64,000 nucleotides of DNA from Vanrija pseudolonga (taxonomy: Eukaryota > Basidiomycota > Tremellomycetes > Trichosporonales > Trichosporonaceae). The notes beneath the pieces are model-generated. The model saw only the letters and a program-made list of their open reading frames with translations, was not told the origin of the DNA and did not search any database. Every line of letters begins with the position of its first letter. Position 1 is the first letter of the stretch. A program made the position numbers and the translations under genes. Of the stretch, positions 52,034 to 62,061 are shown piece after piece. The stretch covers positions 248,001 to 312,000 of the forward strand of contig NC_085855.1 of NCBI RefSeq assembly GCF_020906515.1. The letters are read 5' to 3'.

Positions 52034-53005
52034 ATGCTTGACCACCAGTCCTATCCTCACATCCTCGACACGGTGATTAACCACCTCGACCTCAAGGGGC
52101 TGCACGTCATGCGCCTCACAAACCGAGCGACCAACGACAAAGTGTGCTCGATCCTATACCGACACATTGTGGTGGCCCTCCGTTCGAGCAGCAACAACCG
52201 AATCCGCTTGCTCGACCCTTACGACTTCAAAACTCTTGTTTTCCTCGACTGCAACAATCTGGCATCTGCCTCCCGTCGCACCCCCGGCACCCAGGAGCTC
52301 ATTGGCGTGTCGCTGGAAGAAGGCCTCCGCAGGCTTACGACCTACACCAAGATCGTCGATTTCCGTAGCGACCCGCGCTTCCACCACGGAATTGTCAGCG
52401 TCCTGGGACCAATCGTTCCCGGAGTCAAGATCACGCGTGAAGTGAGCATTATGCGCGAGACGGTCTGGGGGAGGCCAGCAATGATTCCCCCATTTGCCTA
52501 CACCAATCACCGGTCCCACCGGCCGGCTCTCTTTCTCAACTTCAAATTCGGATCCCACCGTGCTGTCACGTTTTACTACGACCTGGCGTTGACTCGGGGC
52601 CTCGTCAAGTCAAGCGACAAAGAGTTCATCGTCGTCGTGCGGCCAACCATACGCAAGACCTGCGACTGCTGCAACCGCCCTGCTCTGACGCCGGCATCTG
52701 CTGCGCATGGGATCTTCCCGGTCCTTTTGACTCACCTTGAGCGTTGGGGAGGGCCTACGCTTTCCAAGACAACATTCATCAAGGCCAAGACATCTACCCT
52801 TCCCGCTACCGAGTGGGATGACTTCGTCGATGACATTGCGGGAAAGTGGGCCTCGCGCGCGAGCAACTCGAACTGGCCGATGACCTTCTCCCACGTGACG
52901 CCTGAGGACTTCCAGCAGTCATCCGGCCTCAGCGACTTTGATCTCGCTTTGTTTACGACCGCGCCCAGTTCAAAGGTACCTAGGCCTGTTGAGTGGTTGT
53001 CCTGA
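52034..53005 (+). CDS. FL11: F-box-like family member (323 aa)
   Basis: MLDHQSYPHILDTVINHLDLKGLHVMRLTNRATNDKVCSILYRHIVV, LLDPYDFKTLVFLD, LTTYTKIVDFRSD, DKEFIVVVRPTIRK, TTFIKAKTSTLP, TEWDDFVDDIAGKW and TFSHVTPEDFQQSSGLSDFDLALFTTAPSSKVPRPVEW. All family blocks are present in order. A CDCC motif (KTCDCCNRP) after the central strand is unique to this member and might be a metal-binding spot. CCTTTTAAAC lies about 80 bp upstream. Confidence 0.78.
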   Translation: MLDHQSYPHILDTVINHLDLKGLHVMRLTNRATNDKVCSILYRHIVVALRSSSNNRIRLLDPYDFKTLVFLDCNNLASASRRTPGTQELIGVSLEEGLRRLTTYTKIVDFRSDPRFHHGIVSVLGPIVPGVKITREVSIMRETVWGRPAMIPPFAYTNHRSHRPALFLNFKFGSHRAVTFYYDLALTRGLVKSSDKEFIVVVRPTIRKTCDCCNRPALTPASAAHGIFPVLLTHLERWGGPTLSKTTFIKAKTSTLPATEWDDFVDDIAGKWASRASNSNWPMTFSHVTPEDFQQSSGLSDFDLALFTTAPSSKVPRPVEWLS

Positions 53006-53332
53006 GTTGTAGCGACAACAGTAAGTTGGTCCCCGTCTCGTGGACAGCGCCGGTAGCTGAATGACATCCAGTGAAGCTCCCAATGCCGCCCACCTAACGA
53101 GCACCCCTCGGCCCCTTGTCTCGCCACTCGAATGCCATCAATGTCCCCTTCCCCTTCGACCAGGTTAACCAAGTATGAATCTGGACGTAGCCTTCAGCCT
53201 AGAGGGAAACTCGGAGACACTTTCCATGCAGAGCGCCGCTGACGGGTTCTTTTGGCCACGATCTCCTTAGCCGCACAAGCGAGGGCGTACTGATCTGTCA
53301 TTCACCCTACTCACCATCAATCGTCAACAGCC

Positions 53333-54259
53333 ATGTCTTCCATCGTTCTCGACCACACGGCTCACATTCTAGACACTGTCATCGCCCACCGAAGCTGGGA
53401 TGCCTTCTTCGCCATGCGCGCCACCTGCTCGACAGTCAGCGACAAGATCATCGCCATCATGTACCGGCACATCGTGGTCGACGTCAACGAGAGCGACGAC
53501 ACTCACGTCCTCATCCGCGACCCGTACCACCTCAAGCCCCTCATCCACCTCTACCGCTACTCCACCCTCTACTCGTTCAGTTTCACCCTCGGGGACGCAC
53601 TGGAGCGTCTGAAGAAGCACATCCGCATCGTCGACTACAACGGTGTCAAGCCCGCCGATCAAACCTGGCCCCTTCTCGACGCCCTTGGAACTGTGACAGC
53701 CAGCGCCCCCAGCACGAGGGCGCCATTCTCCGAGGGCCTCACCGACCAGTATGTGCTCCCACCACACCACCAGATGACGGTTGTGATGGCTATCCACAAT
53801 GATCGAACGTTTCGTGGGGCCTATGACGTCTTCACGGTCACCATGGATACTCGAGGCCTCGTTCAAAGTCCGCACAAAGTGGACCACACCATCATCTTCG
53901 CTCTCCAGATTCCCTCGCCGGGGTCGGGACGGTGCGACGAGTTTCTCCCGCATCTCCTTGAAATGCTCGAGATCGTGTCCGACCCAAGGAACTCAATCCC
54001 GGACAGGTGTACTTTGATCGGTCTTGACACCAACCCCGCTCGCAAAGCCTCGTTCGCTTCTGCGCACCGGCTGGTGACCGCGTTCCGCCGAACTTTGGGC
54101 GCTCTGTGGCCGAGTGAGGGTGATCGGCCGATCGTCAACTTCTTCCCCTTGCCTCTGGGCGATTTCAAAGCGAAGGCACGCGTGACTGACTTGCCACTTC
54201 ATGTCTTCACCACGCCGCCGGGGGCATGCACGCCCTGTCCTCCTGTCTGGACTCTGTGA
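53333..54259 (+). CDS. FL12: F-box-like family member (308 aa)
   Basis: MSSIVLDHTAHILDTVIAHRSWDAFFAMRATCSTVSDKIIAIMYRHIVV, IRDPYHLKPLIHLYRY and LKKHIRIVDYNGV. The middle is short and divergent (HHQMTVVMAIHND), and the strand equivalent to TFVKV is CTLIGLDTNPA. The C-terminal module keeps only LPLHVFTTPPGACTPCPPVW; the TFSH.T..EFQR half is replaced by VNFFPLPLGDFKAKARVTD. A diverged but intact member. Confidence 0.74.
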   Translation: MSSIVLDHTAHILDTVIAHRSWDAFFAMRATCSTVSDKIIAIMYRHIVVDVNESDDTHVLIRDPYHLKPLIHLYRYSTLYSFSFTLGDALERLKKHIRIVDYNGVKPADQTWPLLDALGTVTASAPSTRAPFSEGLTDQYVLPPHHQMTVVMAIHNDRTFRGAYDVFTVTMDTRGLVQSPHKVDHTIIFALQIPSPGSGRCDEFLPHLLEMLEIVSDPRNSIPDRCTLIGLDTNPARKASFASAHRLVTAFRRTLGALWPSEGDRPIVNFFPLPLGDFKAKARVTDLPLHVFTTPPGACTPCPPVWTL

Positions 54260-54604
54260 CTTGCAGTCTATGTGCATTGCGAGCCAGCGCTGCTACTCTG
54301 TCTCGCTCTCCATAACAGGGCTCTGAGATGATACGATTCCCTCAACTCGCCCAAGCGCTCTCCGACCAATGGCCCATATACACCGGGACAGCCCTCCTTG
54401 TGTGCGCTTGTTATGCTAACGAGTGCAGACTGACTTTTGTGTGGACGGGACAGTACGGCATTGACAAAGCGAACAGCCACCCGGAAAATCTCTGGGTAAA
54501 CTGGACCTCCTCCACCAGGCGACCTTGTTGACGCGACTTGCCGCGTGTCTGATTTCTTCCCACGGCACGCTAACTGACTTTGCACAACACCCAATCCACC
54601 CATC

Positions 54605-55687
54605 ATGACAGAAGTTCTCTACACCGGACCAGTCATCGACTACAGAGGCCTGCCCCACGTCTTCGACGAGATCATGGACTCGATGCCCTGGGAAGCGCTC
54701 CCAGCCCTGCGACTGACCAACAAGGAGGTCAGCGAGCGAGCCAACGCGCTCCTCTGGCGGCATATCGTCGTGCGTGTCGAGTGGCCAGGACACATCGACA
54801 TGCTCGACCCCTTCCACCACCGTCGTATACCGGGCCTGCGGTTCGAATGTGCCTCGCAGACCGGTACTGTCCCCGACGCACACGATGAACTGTTACTCTA
54901 CCGCACGCTCGACAGATTACGGCTCCATACCCGCACCGTCGACCACTGGCTGCATCCAGACGAAGAGCCTTACGCCACCCATCCCAAGCCACCCCGGTGG
55001 CACGGTAACGTGTGTGAGGCGCTCGCTTCCGCGCTACACCGGGTCGACGTGTCGGCCAACGAGCTCCCGTTCCTCGCCCAAGAGGCCGAGCGGGTCGTGC
55101 TGCGCTATCGACCGGCGTCGGCCCCGTCCGAAGTGGACCAGCGTCCGTACCGAGGCGCTTGGCCCGTCGGCTTCGGGTCCAAGCGCGTCGTCGCGCGGCT
55201 TGACTTGCCCGTCGACTTACAGCTGACCCCTGACGACTGGGTCATGCTGTGGGCCGGCGTGCTACCGTGCCGCGAGTACCTGCCGCCTGCGTGCGACGAC
55301 GTCGTTGTAGTCATCACGCAGGGACGAGGGCATCCACCGCACTTCTCGCGGTTCACGCCGCCGGCTGGTGACAGGGTACCACCGTACTTTGACCTTTTTC
55401 TCAGTATCCTGCGCAACATTGGGGCCAAGGGTGTCGCTGTCGTCGGCCTCGAGAGCGTCGACCCCGGAGTCTTCGGCTTTCAAGTCGATCCAGCGATGCA
55501 AGCTGAGGGCCGACTTGCACTGTTCAAGACTGCCATAGACAAGTGGATCAGCGAATCCAGCGTTGAGGTGGTGACCGCGGAGCGCTACAGGCGCACGCGC
55601 GACTTGGACCTGTATCGTTGGGGGCTGCTGGCCGCCGCGCCCGGGCAGCGTCTACCGCCGCCTTCGACGTGGGTCGGTGACTGGTGA
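54605..55687 (+). CDS. FL13: F-box-like family member (360 aa), IPGLRF subgroup
   Basis: MTEVLYTGPVIDYRGLPHVFDEIMDSMPWEALPALRLTNKEVSERANALLWRHIVV. This member has LPHVFDEI, close to the classical F-box LP.E...I, strengthening the F-box reading. MLDPFHHRRIPGLRFE, LRLHTRTVDHW, DDVVVVITQGRGHPPHF, VAVVGLESVDPGVFGFQV and VVTAERYRRTRDLDLYRWGLLAAAPGQRLPPPSTW define the subgroup shared with FL1 and FL14-FL17. Stop TGA 55685-55687 is followed without gap by the open frame leading into FL14. Confidence 0.78.
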   Translation: MTEVLYTGPVIDYRGLPHVFDEIMDSMPWEALPALRLTNKEVSERANALLWRHIVVRVEWPGHIDMLDPFHHRRIPGLRFECASQTGTVPDAHDELLLYRTLDRLRLHTRTVDHWLHPDEEPYATHPKPPRWHGNVCEALASALHRVDVSANELPFLAQEAERVVLRYRPASAPSEVDQRPYRGAWPVGFGSKRVVARLDLPVDLQLTPDDWVMLWAGVLPCREYLPPACDDVVVVITQGRGHPPHFSRFTPPAGDRVPPYFDLFLSILRNIGAKGVAVVGLESVDPGVFGFQVDPAMQAEGRLALFKTAIDKWISESSVEVVTAERYRRTRDLDLYRWGLLAAAPGQRLPPPSTWVGDW

Positions 55688-55947
55688 AGCGCCAGCAGGC
55701 GCAATATGGCATCAGGTATCCCCCACGTCAGTATGCATTCATGTCAAGACGTCTCTTGAATTCCAACAAGATGGAGAGGGAGACATCATCACGGCCCTCC
55801 TCGAGCATGTCTGCGGAGCCAAATTTCCCCGCCTCCACCCAGCCCCGAACAGCGACGTTTGTCATCTCGGGGCTCTCCCATCGCATCCCCATCGCATCCT
55901 CTCCTCGTCGTCCTCATCCTTGCCCTTCTGCCCAACCTCGGCAGACA

Positions 55948-57015
55948 ATGACGGCCCTACGTCAAGTACATGACCCCCCATGGCTCTACAGCGCCTCATA
56001 CCCGCACCTCCTCGACCGCATCGTCGACTTCCTCCCCCTTCCCGCCCTCGCGACACTACGGCTCGTCTCGCGCGGCCTCCACGAGCGCGCCAACGCCATC
56101 CTGTACGCGCACATCTGCTTCAGTTTCAGCGTGTACGCTACCACGCAAGTAGTTGATCCGTTCGAGCGGCGCCGGATCCCCGGGCTAGTCCTCGACGCCA
56201 AGGATCCCGCAGCGTTCAAGCTCTCCCTCTCCCGCATCGTCGCCCACACGCGCGTCATCGACCATCACATGGCGCACAGCTGGCACTCGCCACCCGAGTG
56301 GGTGCCGGCCATGCGCATCTCGCTGCCCGACAGCATCCTGCACCGCGTCGACGTGTCGCCTAACCAGTTTGACCGGTTCCCCCTCCTCGCTGTCGACGCG
56401 ACCAACATCGCCCTGTCGTATCGCATGCGCTTCGACCGCATAATGCACCTCGATCTGCCGTTCCTCGAGCGCCTGTACGCTGCCAAGAAGGTAATCGCGC
56501 ACCTTGCCATTCCACCCGATCTCGACCTGAGCAAGCACTCGCGCGAAAGCGTGTGGAAGAAGGCGCGCGACTGCGACCACTACTTCGCCGAAGTGGACGA
56601 GGTGACGTTCATCGTGACGCAGGGCTCGGGTGCGCCGCCGCGATGGAGTTCGCCGGATGCCAGCGATACCGGTGCCCTCTTCGACGCCTTCATGGCTGCG
56701 CTGTGCCGCCTCGGCTGCGAACGCGTCGTGCTATCCGGCCTCGAGACCCTCGACCCCGGTCTCCTGAGCTTCGAGCTTGACCGCGACGTCGCGTCGGAGG
56801 ACAGGCTCGCGCTGTACAAGGGCGTGATGGACGACTGGGTCGAGGCTGCGCCGGATGACGTGCGCGACGAGGCGCCCAAGATTGAGGTCATCTCTGTCGA
56901 GCAGCTCCGTCGCGAGCGCGGCCTGGACGATTACCGCTGGGCGGTGATGACTGCTGGTGTTGGCCCGCGGCTACCGATGCCGCCGTCGTGGGCTGCAGCG
57001 TCGATTGCCATCTAA
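55948..57015 (+). CDS. FL14: F-box-like family member (355 aa), IPGLRF subgroup
   Basis: I start at ATG 55948 (MTALRQVHDPPWLYSASYPHLLDRIVDFL). The frame is open back to 55684, and ATG 55741 would add 69 Ser/Pro/Arg-rich residues without homology, so I leave them out. LPALATLRLVSRGLHERANAILYAHICF, VVDPFERRRIPGLVLD, IVAHTRVIDHHM, EVTFIVTQGSGAPPRW, VVLSGLETLDPGLLSFELD and ISVEQLRRERGLDDYRWAVMTAGVGPRLPMPPSW. Very close to FL13 in layout; the pair looks like a tandem duplicate. Confidence 0.78.
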   Translation: MTALRQVHDPPWLYSASYPHLLDRIVDFLPLPALATLRLVSRGLHERANAILYAHICFSFSVYATTQVVDPFERRRIPGLVLDAKDPAAFKLSLSRIVAHTRVIDHHMAHSWHSPPEWVPAMRISLPDSILHRVDVSPNQFDRFPLLAVDATNIALSYRMRFDRIMHLDLPFLERLYAAKKVIAHLAIPPDLDLSKHSRESVWKKARDCDHYFAEVDEVTFIVTQGSGAPPRWSSPDASDTGALFDAFMAALCRLGCERVVLSGLETLDPGLLSFELDRDVASEDRLALYKGVMDDWVEAAPDDVRDEAPKIEVISVEQLRRERGLDDYRWAVMTAGVGPRLPMPPSWAAASIAI

Positions 57016-57432
57016 GGCTGCACTCGGGCTCAATAGGATCTCCTTCGCCGTGGTCAAGCTCTGTGACGCTGCCTTCCCGCAAAACCAGGCGCGCGACCTC
57101 CACCATGCGGAGGAGCCACGGGCACAATCTCGGCCTGACCCGCTGGAGCTCGCCTCTCATCATCCTTGCTGGATCGGGAGACCACGACGTCTTCAGCGCT
57201 TCCCCTTCGCCATTCATAAACCGCCGACGCCGATGACAAGCATTGCAGTGCGTGCAAGGTGACGAAACGCCATAAGACGGCGTCACCTGAGCCTGGAACC
57301 CCTTGCCGGCATTCAACGACGCGCCTCGTTTCATCGTGCCCGCTTCCACCGCGGGACGTGGCTTGGCACAAGCAACTTGACATTGCTGTTTTATCACTTC
57401 TCTTCATCACTCCACACCTCAAGGTATCAAGT
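57016..57432 (+). other. Intergenic region before the separate F-box-like gene
   Basis: 417 bp. No supported coding frame or repeat; presumed 3' flank of FL14 and promoter of the next gene. Confidence 0.4.
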
Positions 57433-58804
57433 ATGTGCTTCCCCCGCGTCATGCTGACCGCCCAGATCATCATGACCGCGAGCACCGTACCGCTCGAAGT
57501 CGCGGCCCTCGTTACCGAGCACATCACCTCCGCGAGCGACCTCGACGCCACGGCTACGGGCGCGGAGGGCACCGCGCTTGCCGTCGCTGCTGCCGAACGC
57601 GCACGCGAGTTACGATCCAAGTACGACCACATCACGCTCTCGCGCTCCAAGCCATGGGGACCGATGGACTCGCCCGAGCACGCCGAGTTCACGCGCATCG
57701 TCTCCATCCCGCCGCACAGGTCGAAGGCGTGCGACTCCATCGAGTGCGAGGGTGTACCCGTGGCACTCCCAAAGTTGGAGGCACTGCGCATTCTATTCAA
57801 GGAGCATGATACGCTTGAGAAGAAGTTTGTCAGCAAGCACCTCGAGCGCGTGCTCGTGTCTGGCCTTGGCGTCGATGACGAGGGGTCAGACGACGAGACG
57901 GAGGACGACGAATACTCTGATCCATTCCACGAGTGCTCCTCCTACGGCTGCGTCGCGTACCACAACTTCCCTTGCACATCAACTGTTGTGCGCGGACTGA
58001 CCTCCGGCTCCAACGCGTTCCATGCCACCTGGTTTGGGGGTTATGCGCCACTATTTCCGCCTCAGAAATCGGAATACGTGACAGTTGTAATCAAGCCCTC
58101 GAAATACGCTACCGAACAGAGGCTTCCTGTGGATGAGGATGAGGAGGAGGAGGAGGAGGGTGAAGACCCGGCGACGCATATGGCCACCACGATCCTGGAT
58201 TTGTAAGTCCAAGCTCGCTGAACGTAGCTCTGCAGCACGCCGACTAACCGCTAGGGTCGACAATGAGGTCAAGACCATGACGCTTGTATTCCTCTCTGAG
58301 GGTCCAGGCATCTCTTGGATCCCAGAGAGCGCTGCGACGGTCAGCAACCCAGCAACATGGGAGGCGAACGAGCACCTGCTTCAGCAGTACGTCACCTCAG
58401 CAGCCAATACGCTCGTCCAGGCCGTAACAGGGTCCCATTACCGTCAATATGCCGACGAGTGGGTTCATCATCTCGTGCAGCGCATCACAATTGTCAACGC
58501 CGAGGCACTCCTCGGCGCCGGTGAGCGCCCACCGGCCGAGGTCGAGGCGGCACTCGCTCGTGTCAAAGGGGAGTTTGATGCCAAAGTCCAGTCCGACCTT
58601 GAGTTTGAGCTCGCTCCTGCTCGACGAACAATCAGTCTTGCAAATGGTACCACTCTTGAAAAGCCTTTTAGCGTCACGGTCGACGACGCGCCGGTTGTCA
58701 AGGGCCGTCTCGAGTGGATCTCGATGGACGAGTATCTCGCCCGGCCGGGGTGGGACCTCGCGCTGGACGCGGACGAGGTCGCGCCGTGGTTCGGGAACAA
58801 GTAG
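57433..58804 (+). CDS. Separate F-box-like protein with acidic linker, not an FL gene
   Basis: ATG 57433 (MCFPRVMLTAQ); ATG 57472 (MTASTVPLEVAALV) is an alternative. Exons 57433-58202 and 58255-58804 (branch CTAAC), stop TAG 58802-58804, about 440 aa. VPLEVAALVTEHITSASDLDATA...ARELRSKYDHITLS fits an F-box (P-E-V..I...I.......LR...H). The middle carries DDEGSDDETEDDEYSD and a DEDEEEEEEGED tract, and a Cys group (CSSYGC). The second exon is helical (LLQQYVTSAANTLVQ, YADEWVHHLVQRITIVNAEALLG) and ends WFGNK. It lacks every FL motif after the first block and has an intron. Function unknown; it may have supplied or captured the F-box theme independently. Confidence 0.65.
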
Positions 58805-59017
58805 GTGTCGATGCATCGAGTTATTCAGCGCGTTGTTAAGCGGAGAGGGGGGCGCGCGTCGATCCACAGTGCCACAGCACGCCCTCGTGACAGTCCTAGG
58901 CGACCGCGCAACAACGGCTTTGACACTCACATCATCCCTCCATCACTCACATGATCCCTCCATCACTTTACTCACCTTCCATCTTCTACTCTCACTCAAC
59001 CCACATTCCATCCCACC

Positions 59018-60082
59018 ATGCACCTCAGTCTCAGCGACCACCCCCACATCCTCGACCGCATCCTCTCGCACGCGGCGTGGAGCACCCTTCCCACGGTCCG
59101 CCAGACCACAAAGGAGGTCGCGGCGTACGCCAACGCCGTGCTCTACCGTCATGTGGTCGTCAACGTCCGCGGCACTGCCCTCGAGCTGCTCGACCCGTTT
59201 CGCATGCAGCGGGTGCCCGGCCTCCGCCTCGAACCTCGCCATCCCGACTACAAGCTCACCCTCCAACGCTTGGCGGCGCACACGAGCACCTTTGACTTCG
59301 TCGCTATTGGCGTTATGACCCTCGAGAACCTGGGCAGCACCGAGGCCTGGGATGACATAAGGCCCATTGCGGAGAAGAAGCGCATTCGAAGCAGCCAGCC
59401 GATTACCTACTTGCTCGACACGCCGCAGGATGTTATTCTCCACCACGCAGTCGATTTCACTCCGCGCGGCCGACGTGAACTCGTGCGCACAGAGATCAGG
59501 CGTCTCATCATCAGGATCGACGTTTCAGAACTACACACGAGGCCATTTCCGCAGGTCAACGGCTTGACCGCCGTTACCCCTATGGGTGACTTTACAACTG
59601 GCGCCGGCTACCTGCTGCGCGCGGACGAGATCATCTTCCTCTTCACCCAAGGCGATGGCAGGCCGATACCTGGATGGCACGAGTTCGTTGACGACCCCGA
59701 CTCGCAGCCTCCCCGTCCGATCGACATGCTCCTCAGCCTGGGATTCTCTCCGCTCGACCCGCACCCCGTTACAATTGCCGGTCTGGAATCGATCGATCCC
59801 AGGATCCTGTACGTGGAGCCCTCGGCAGCCGACACCAAGGAGTCCCGCCTCATGCGCCTCCACCAGGCCCTCATTCCTTTCATAGCGCGGGGTGTCACGG
59901 TGACTTCACATTGCGAGATTCAGTATGACACAGGCGCACGGGTCAATCTCTTCCTCGTCACACTGGACGACTTCCGCCACTCCGCCGGTCTGGACGACGA
60001 GTACGACTGGCGCGTGATCATGAGCAAGCCCGGCGTCAAGCTGCCCTTCCCGGCGACCTGGAACGTAACGAAGCATCTTTGA
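59018..60082 (+). CDS. FL15: F-box-like family member (354 aa), IPGLRF subgroup
   Basis: MHLSLSDHPHILDRILSHAAWSTLPTVRQTTKEVAAYANAVLYRHVVV, LLDPFRMQRVPGLRLE, LAAHTSTFDFVAIG, ADEIIFLFTQGDGRPIPGW, VTIAGLESIDPRILYVEP and FLVTLDDFRHSAGLDDEYDWRVIMSKPGVKLPFPATW. All blocks intact in one exon. The RIRSSQPITYLLDTPQDVILHHAVDF middle matches FL16 (RVRYIDPICHMF) and FL17 (RIRCTQAISDLL...VVLHFDVDV), so FL15-17 form a local trio. Confidence 0.78.
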   Translation: MHLSLSDHPHILDRILSHAAWSTLPTVRQTTKEVAAYANAVLYRHVVVNVRGTALELLDPFRMQRVPGLRLEPRHPDYKLTLQRLAAHTSTFDFVAIGVMTLENLGSTEAWDDIRPIAEKKRIRSSQPITYLLDTPQDVILHHAVDFTPRGRRELVRTEIRRLIIRIDVSELHTRPFPQVNGLTAVTPMGDFTTGAGYLLRADEIIFLFTQGDGRPIPGWHEFVDDPDSQPPRPIDMLLSLGFSPLDPHPVTIAGLESIDPRILYVEPSAADTKESRLMRLHQALIPFIARGVTVTSHCEIQYDTGARVNLFLVTLDDFRHSAGLDDEYDWRVIMSKPGVKLPFPATWNVTKHL

Positions 60083-60463
60083 GCATCAAGTGGTGCAGAT
60101 ACTCGTGACAGTGGGTCTCTCGTCCTATCAAACTGAACTACCTGCAGAAAGCCAAGACCAACTTCGTCCTCGTTCCGCGGCGTCCCCACACTCGTCTAGG
60201 CCGACCCCGCACCCACACCGATCCCCTTTGCCCCGTACATGCTTTGCCAGCATGCACCGCCTCTTCTTACTGACACACGAATCAGGCGTGGGGCGAGGTT
60301 GGGCGCCAGCCTGCCGTTGACTGACATTGTGTGGACGTGCCCACGGGCCCCTACTGACCCACATCCACTCCTATTAATCACCGCATAATTTGCTACAATT
60401 TCTCTTTTCTCCTTCACCCCTTTTCTCTCCATCATCACCCACCCACCACCCAACCCCAGCACA

Positions 60464-61518
60464 ATGTCAGGCTTCGACGTCTCAAGCTACCCCCACATCC
60501 TCACCACCATCCTCTCACATGTCTCTTTCGACACGCTGCCGGCGCTCCGGGGCGTGAACAAGAGGATTGGCAAGTGGGCCGAGTCACAGCTCTACAAGCA
60601 CGTTGTCGTCCAGGTGTCGAAACAAGGCAGGATTGACCTCCTCGACCCATACCTCCACCGCCCCATGGCCGGCCTGCGCTTCGCCCCCACGTTTGATGAC
60701 ACGCAGCCGCCTATCCGGGGCCAGCCTGCCCTTATCCGCCTTATCAGCCTGCACTGGCCCCCCGGCGACGAACACGCGCACAGGCCTACCCTCCGGCGTC
60801 TGGCGACCCACACGACCACATTCGATTTCATTGGCCACTTCCACTTCCACTTCCTCCAGGGCCCGAAGGGCTGGGCCGACATTCGTGACATTGCCTCCGC
60901 CAAACGTGTGCGCTACATCGACCCCATCTGCCACATGTTCAAGAAACCGCCGACGTGGTTTGGCATCATCCTCTCATGTTCGAGTACGACCCCTTGACAC
61001 TCCGTCCCCACGACTCGCGTCCCACACGCATCCTTACGATTCTCAAGGCCACTTCTATGTGGACAACACCCGCACTTACCACTACACGGGTTGGGATGAC
61101 GTTTAATTTGGATCACAGCGAGGAACTCCATTCCGCACGGAACAGGGTGGTGATACTCGACCCCAGCGAATACACGCCGCCCGCCATCTCCGCCGCGTTC
61201 GACAGCCACAGCTGCCTCGGTACTCTCCTCGACTGGATGACGCGTCGCGACGACAGCCACTACCCGATCACACTGGTGGTGGCGGACCTTGAGGGCGACG
61301 CCGTTCCACAGGGGTACGCAGAGGTCCAGCTGGCAGTCACCGCCTGGGTCACTGAGAGGCACAATAACAGTGGCGCTCTCAAGTTCAAGGTGGTCACCAC
61401 TGCCGAATACCTTCGTTCGGCTGGCATTGGGGGAGACGAATGGGAGGTCATCATGACCAGGCCAGGAGTCAAGCGGGCCCTTCCTGGGCAGTGGTCGGTG
61501 GCTGGGCCTCCCCACTGA
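60464..61518 (+). pseudogene. FL16: F-box-like family member, several frameshifts
   Basis: ATG 60464 opens MSGFDVSSYPHILTTILSHVSFDTLPALRGVNKRIGKWAESQLYKHVVV, LLDPYLHRPMAGLRF and LATHTTTFDFIGHF. Near 60948 the family reading changes frame (continuing as VVWHHPLMFEYDPLTL), changes again around 61020-61080, and the last part RVVILDPSEYTPPAI, KVVTTAEYLRSAGIGGDEWEVIMTRPGVK lies in another frame to the stop at 61516-61518. At least three shifts make this a pseudogene rather than a sequencing slip. The insert HWPPGDEHAHRP before the HT block is unique. Confidence 0.72.
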
Positions 61519-61878
61519 GCGCGCCTTGTCGGCAAGTAAACCCCAGCCGCTCCTATTCACTCCGGGGTCATACTCACAGCTCCCACCAACATTGATCAAG
61601 TCGCCGCGCCCTTCCAGATGAACCCGCTCACGACACATGTTGGAGGGAGAATTGTGGCGATAAAAAGCCACTAGGGCGTCAACTCAATCTTCTGTATCGC
61701 CCTTAATCGCCCTTATGCAATCAACTGCACCACTCCTCTCATCCCCTCCCAATCCGGAGGCGCATCTGTGCCGTTCCTTGACGAATGTAATGCAGTGTGC
61801 GGTGTGCTGACGGAGTGACCAAGCCTCGCCGCCGTTTGGCGCCGAACACACACGCCACCGACCACGCTGACACGGCGT

Positions 61879-61895
61879 CCCCCCCCCCCCCCCCC
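61879..61895 (+). repeat. Run of 17 C upstream of FL17
   Basis: Unbroken poly-C at 61879-61895, about 167 bp before the FL17 ATG. Mirrors the G run in the siroheme intron. Its length may be uncertain. Confidence 0.8.
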
Positions 61896-62061
61896 GGCTC
61901 GTGGCGACGAGAAGGATTTGCCATAGGCGTGCTGGCGTGCTGGTACACACGCAACACACTCCATCACCCAACTCTTTCGCTTCTTTCACTTCTCCCACTT
62001 CTCCCACTTCTTCTCACTGCACTCTCAGCCTACCTCCTCGCACCCCAACAGCCCCAACACC

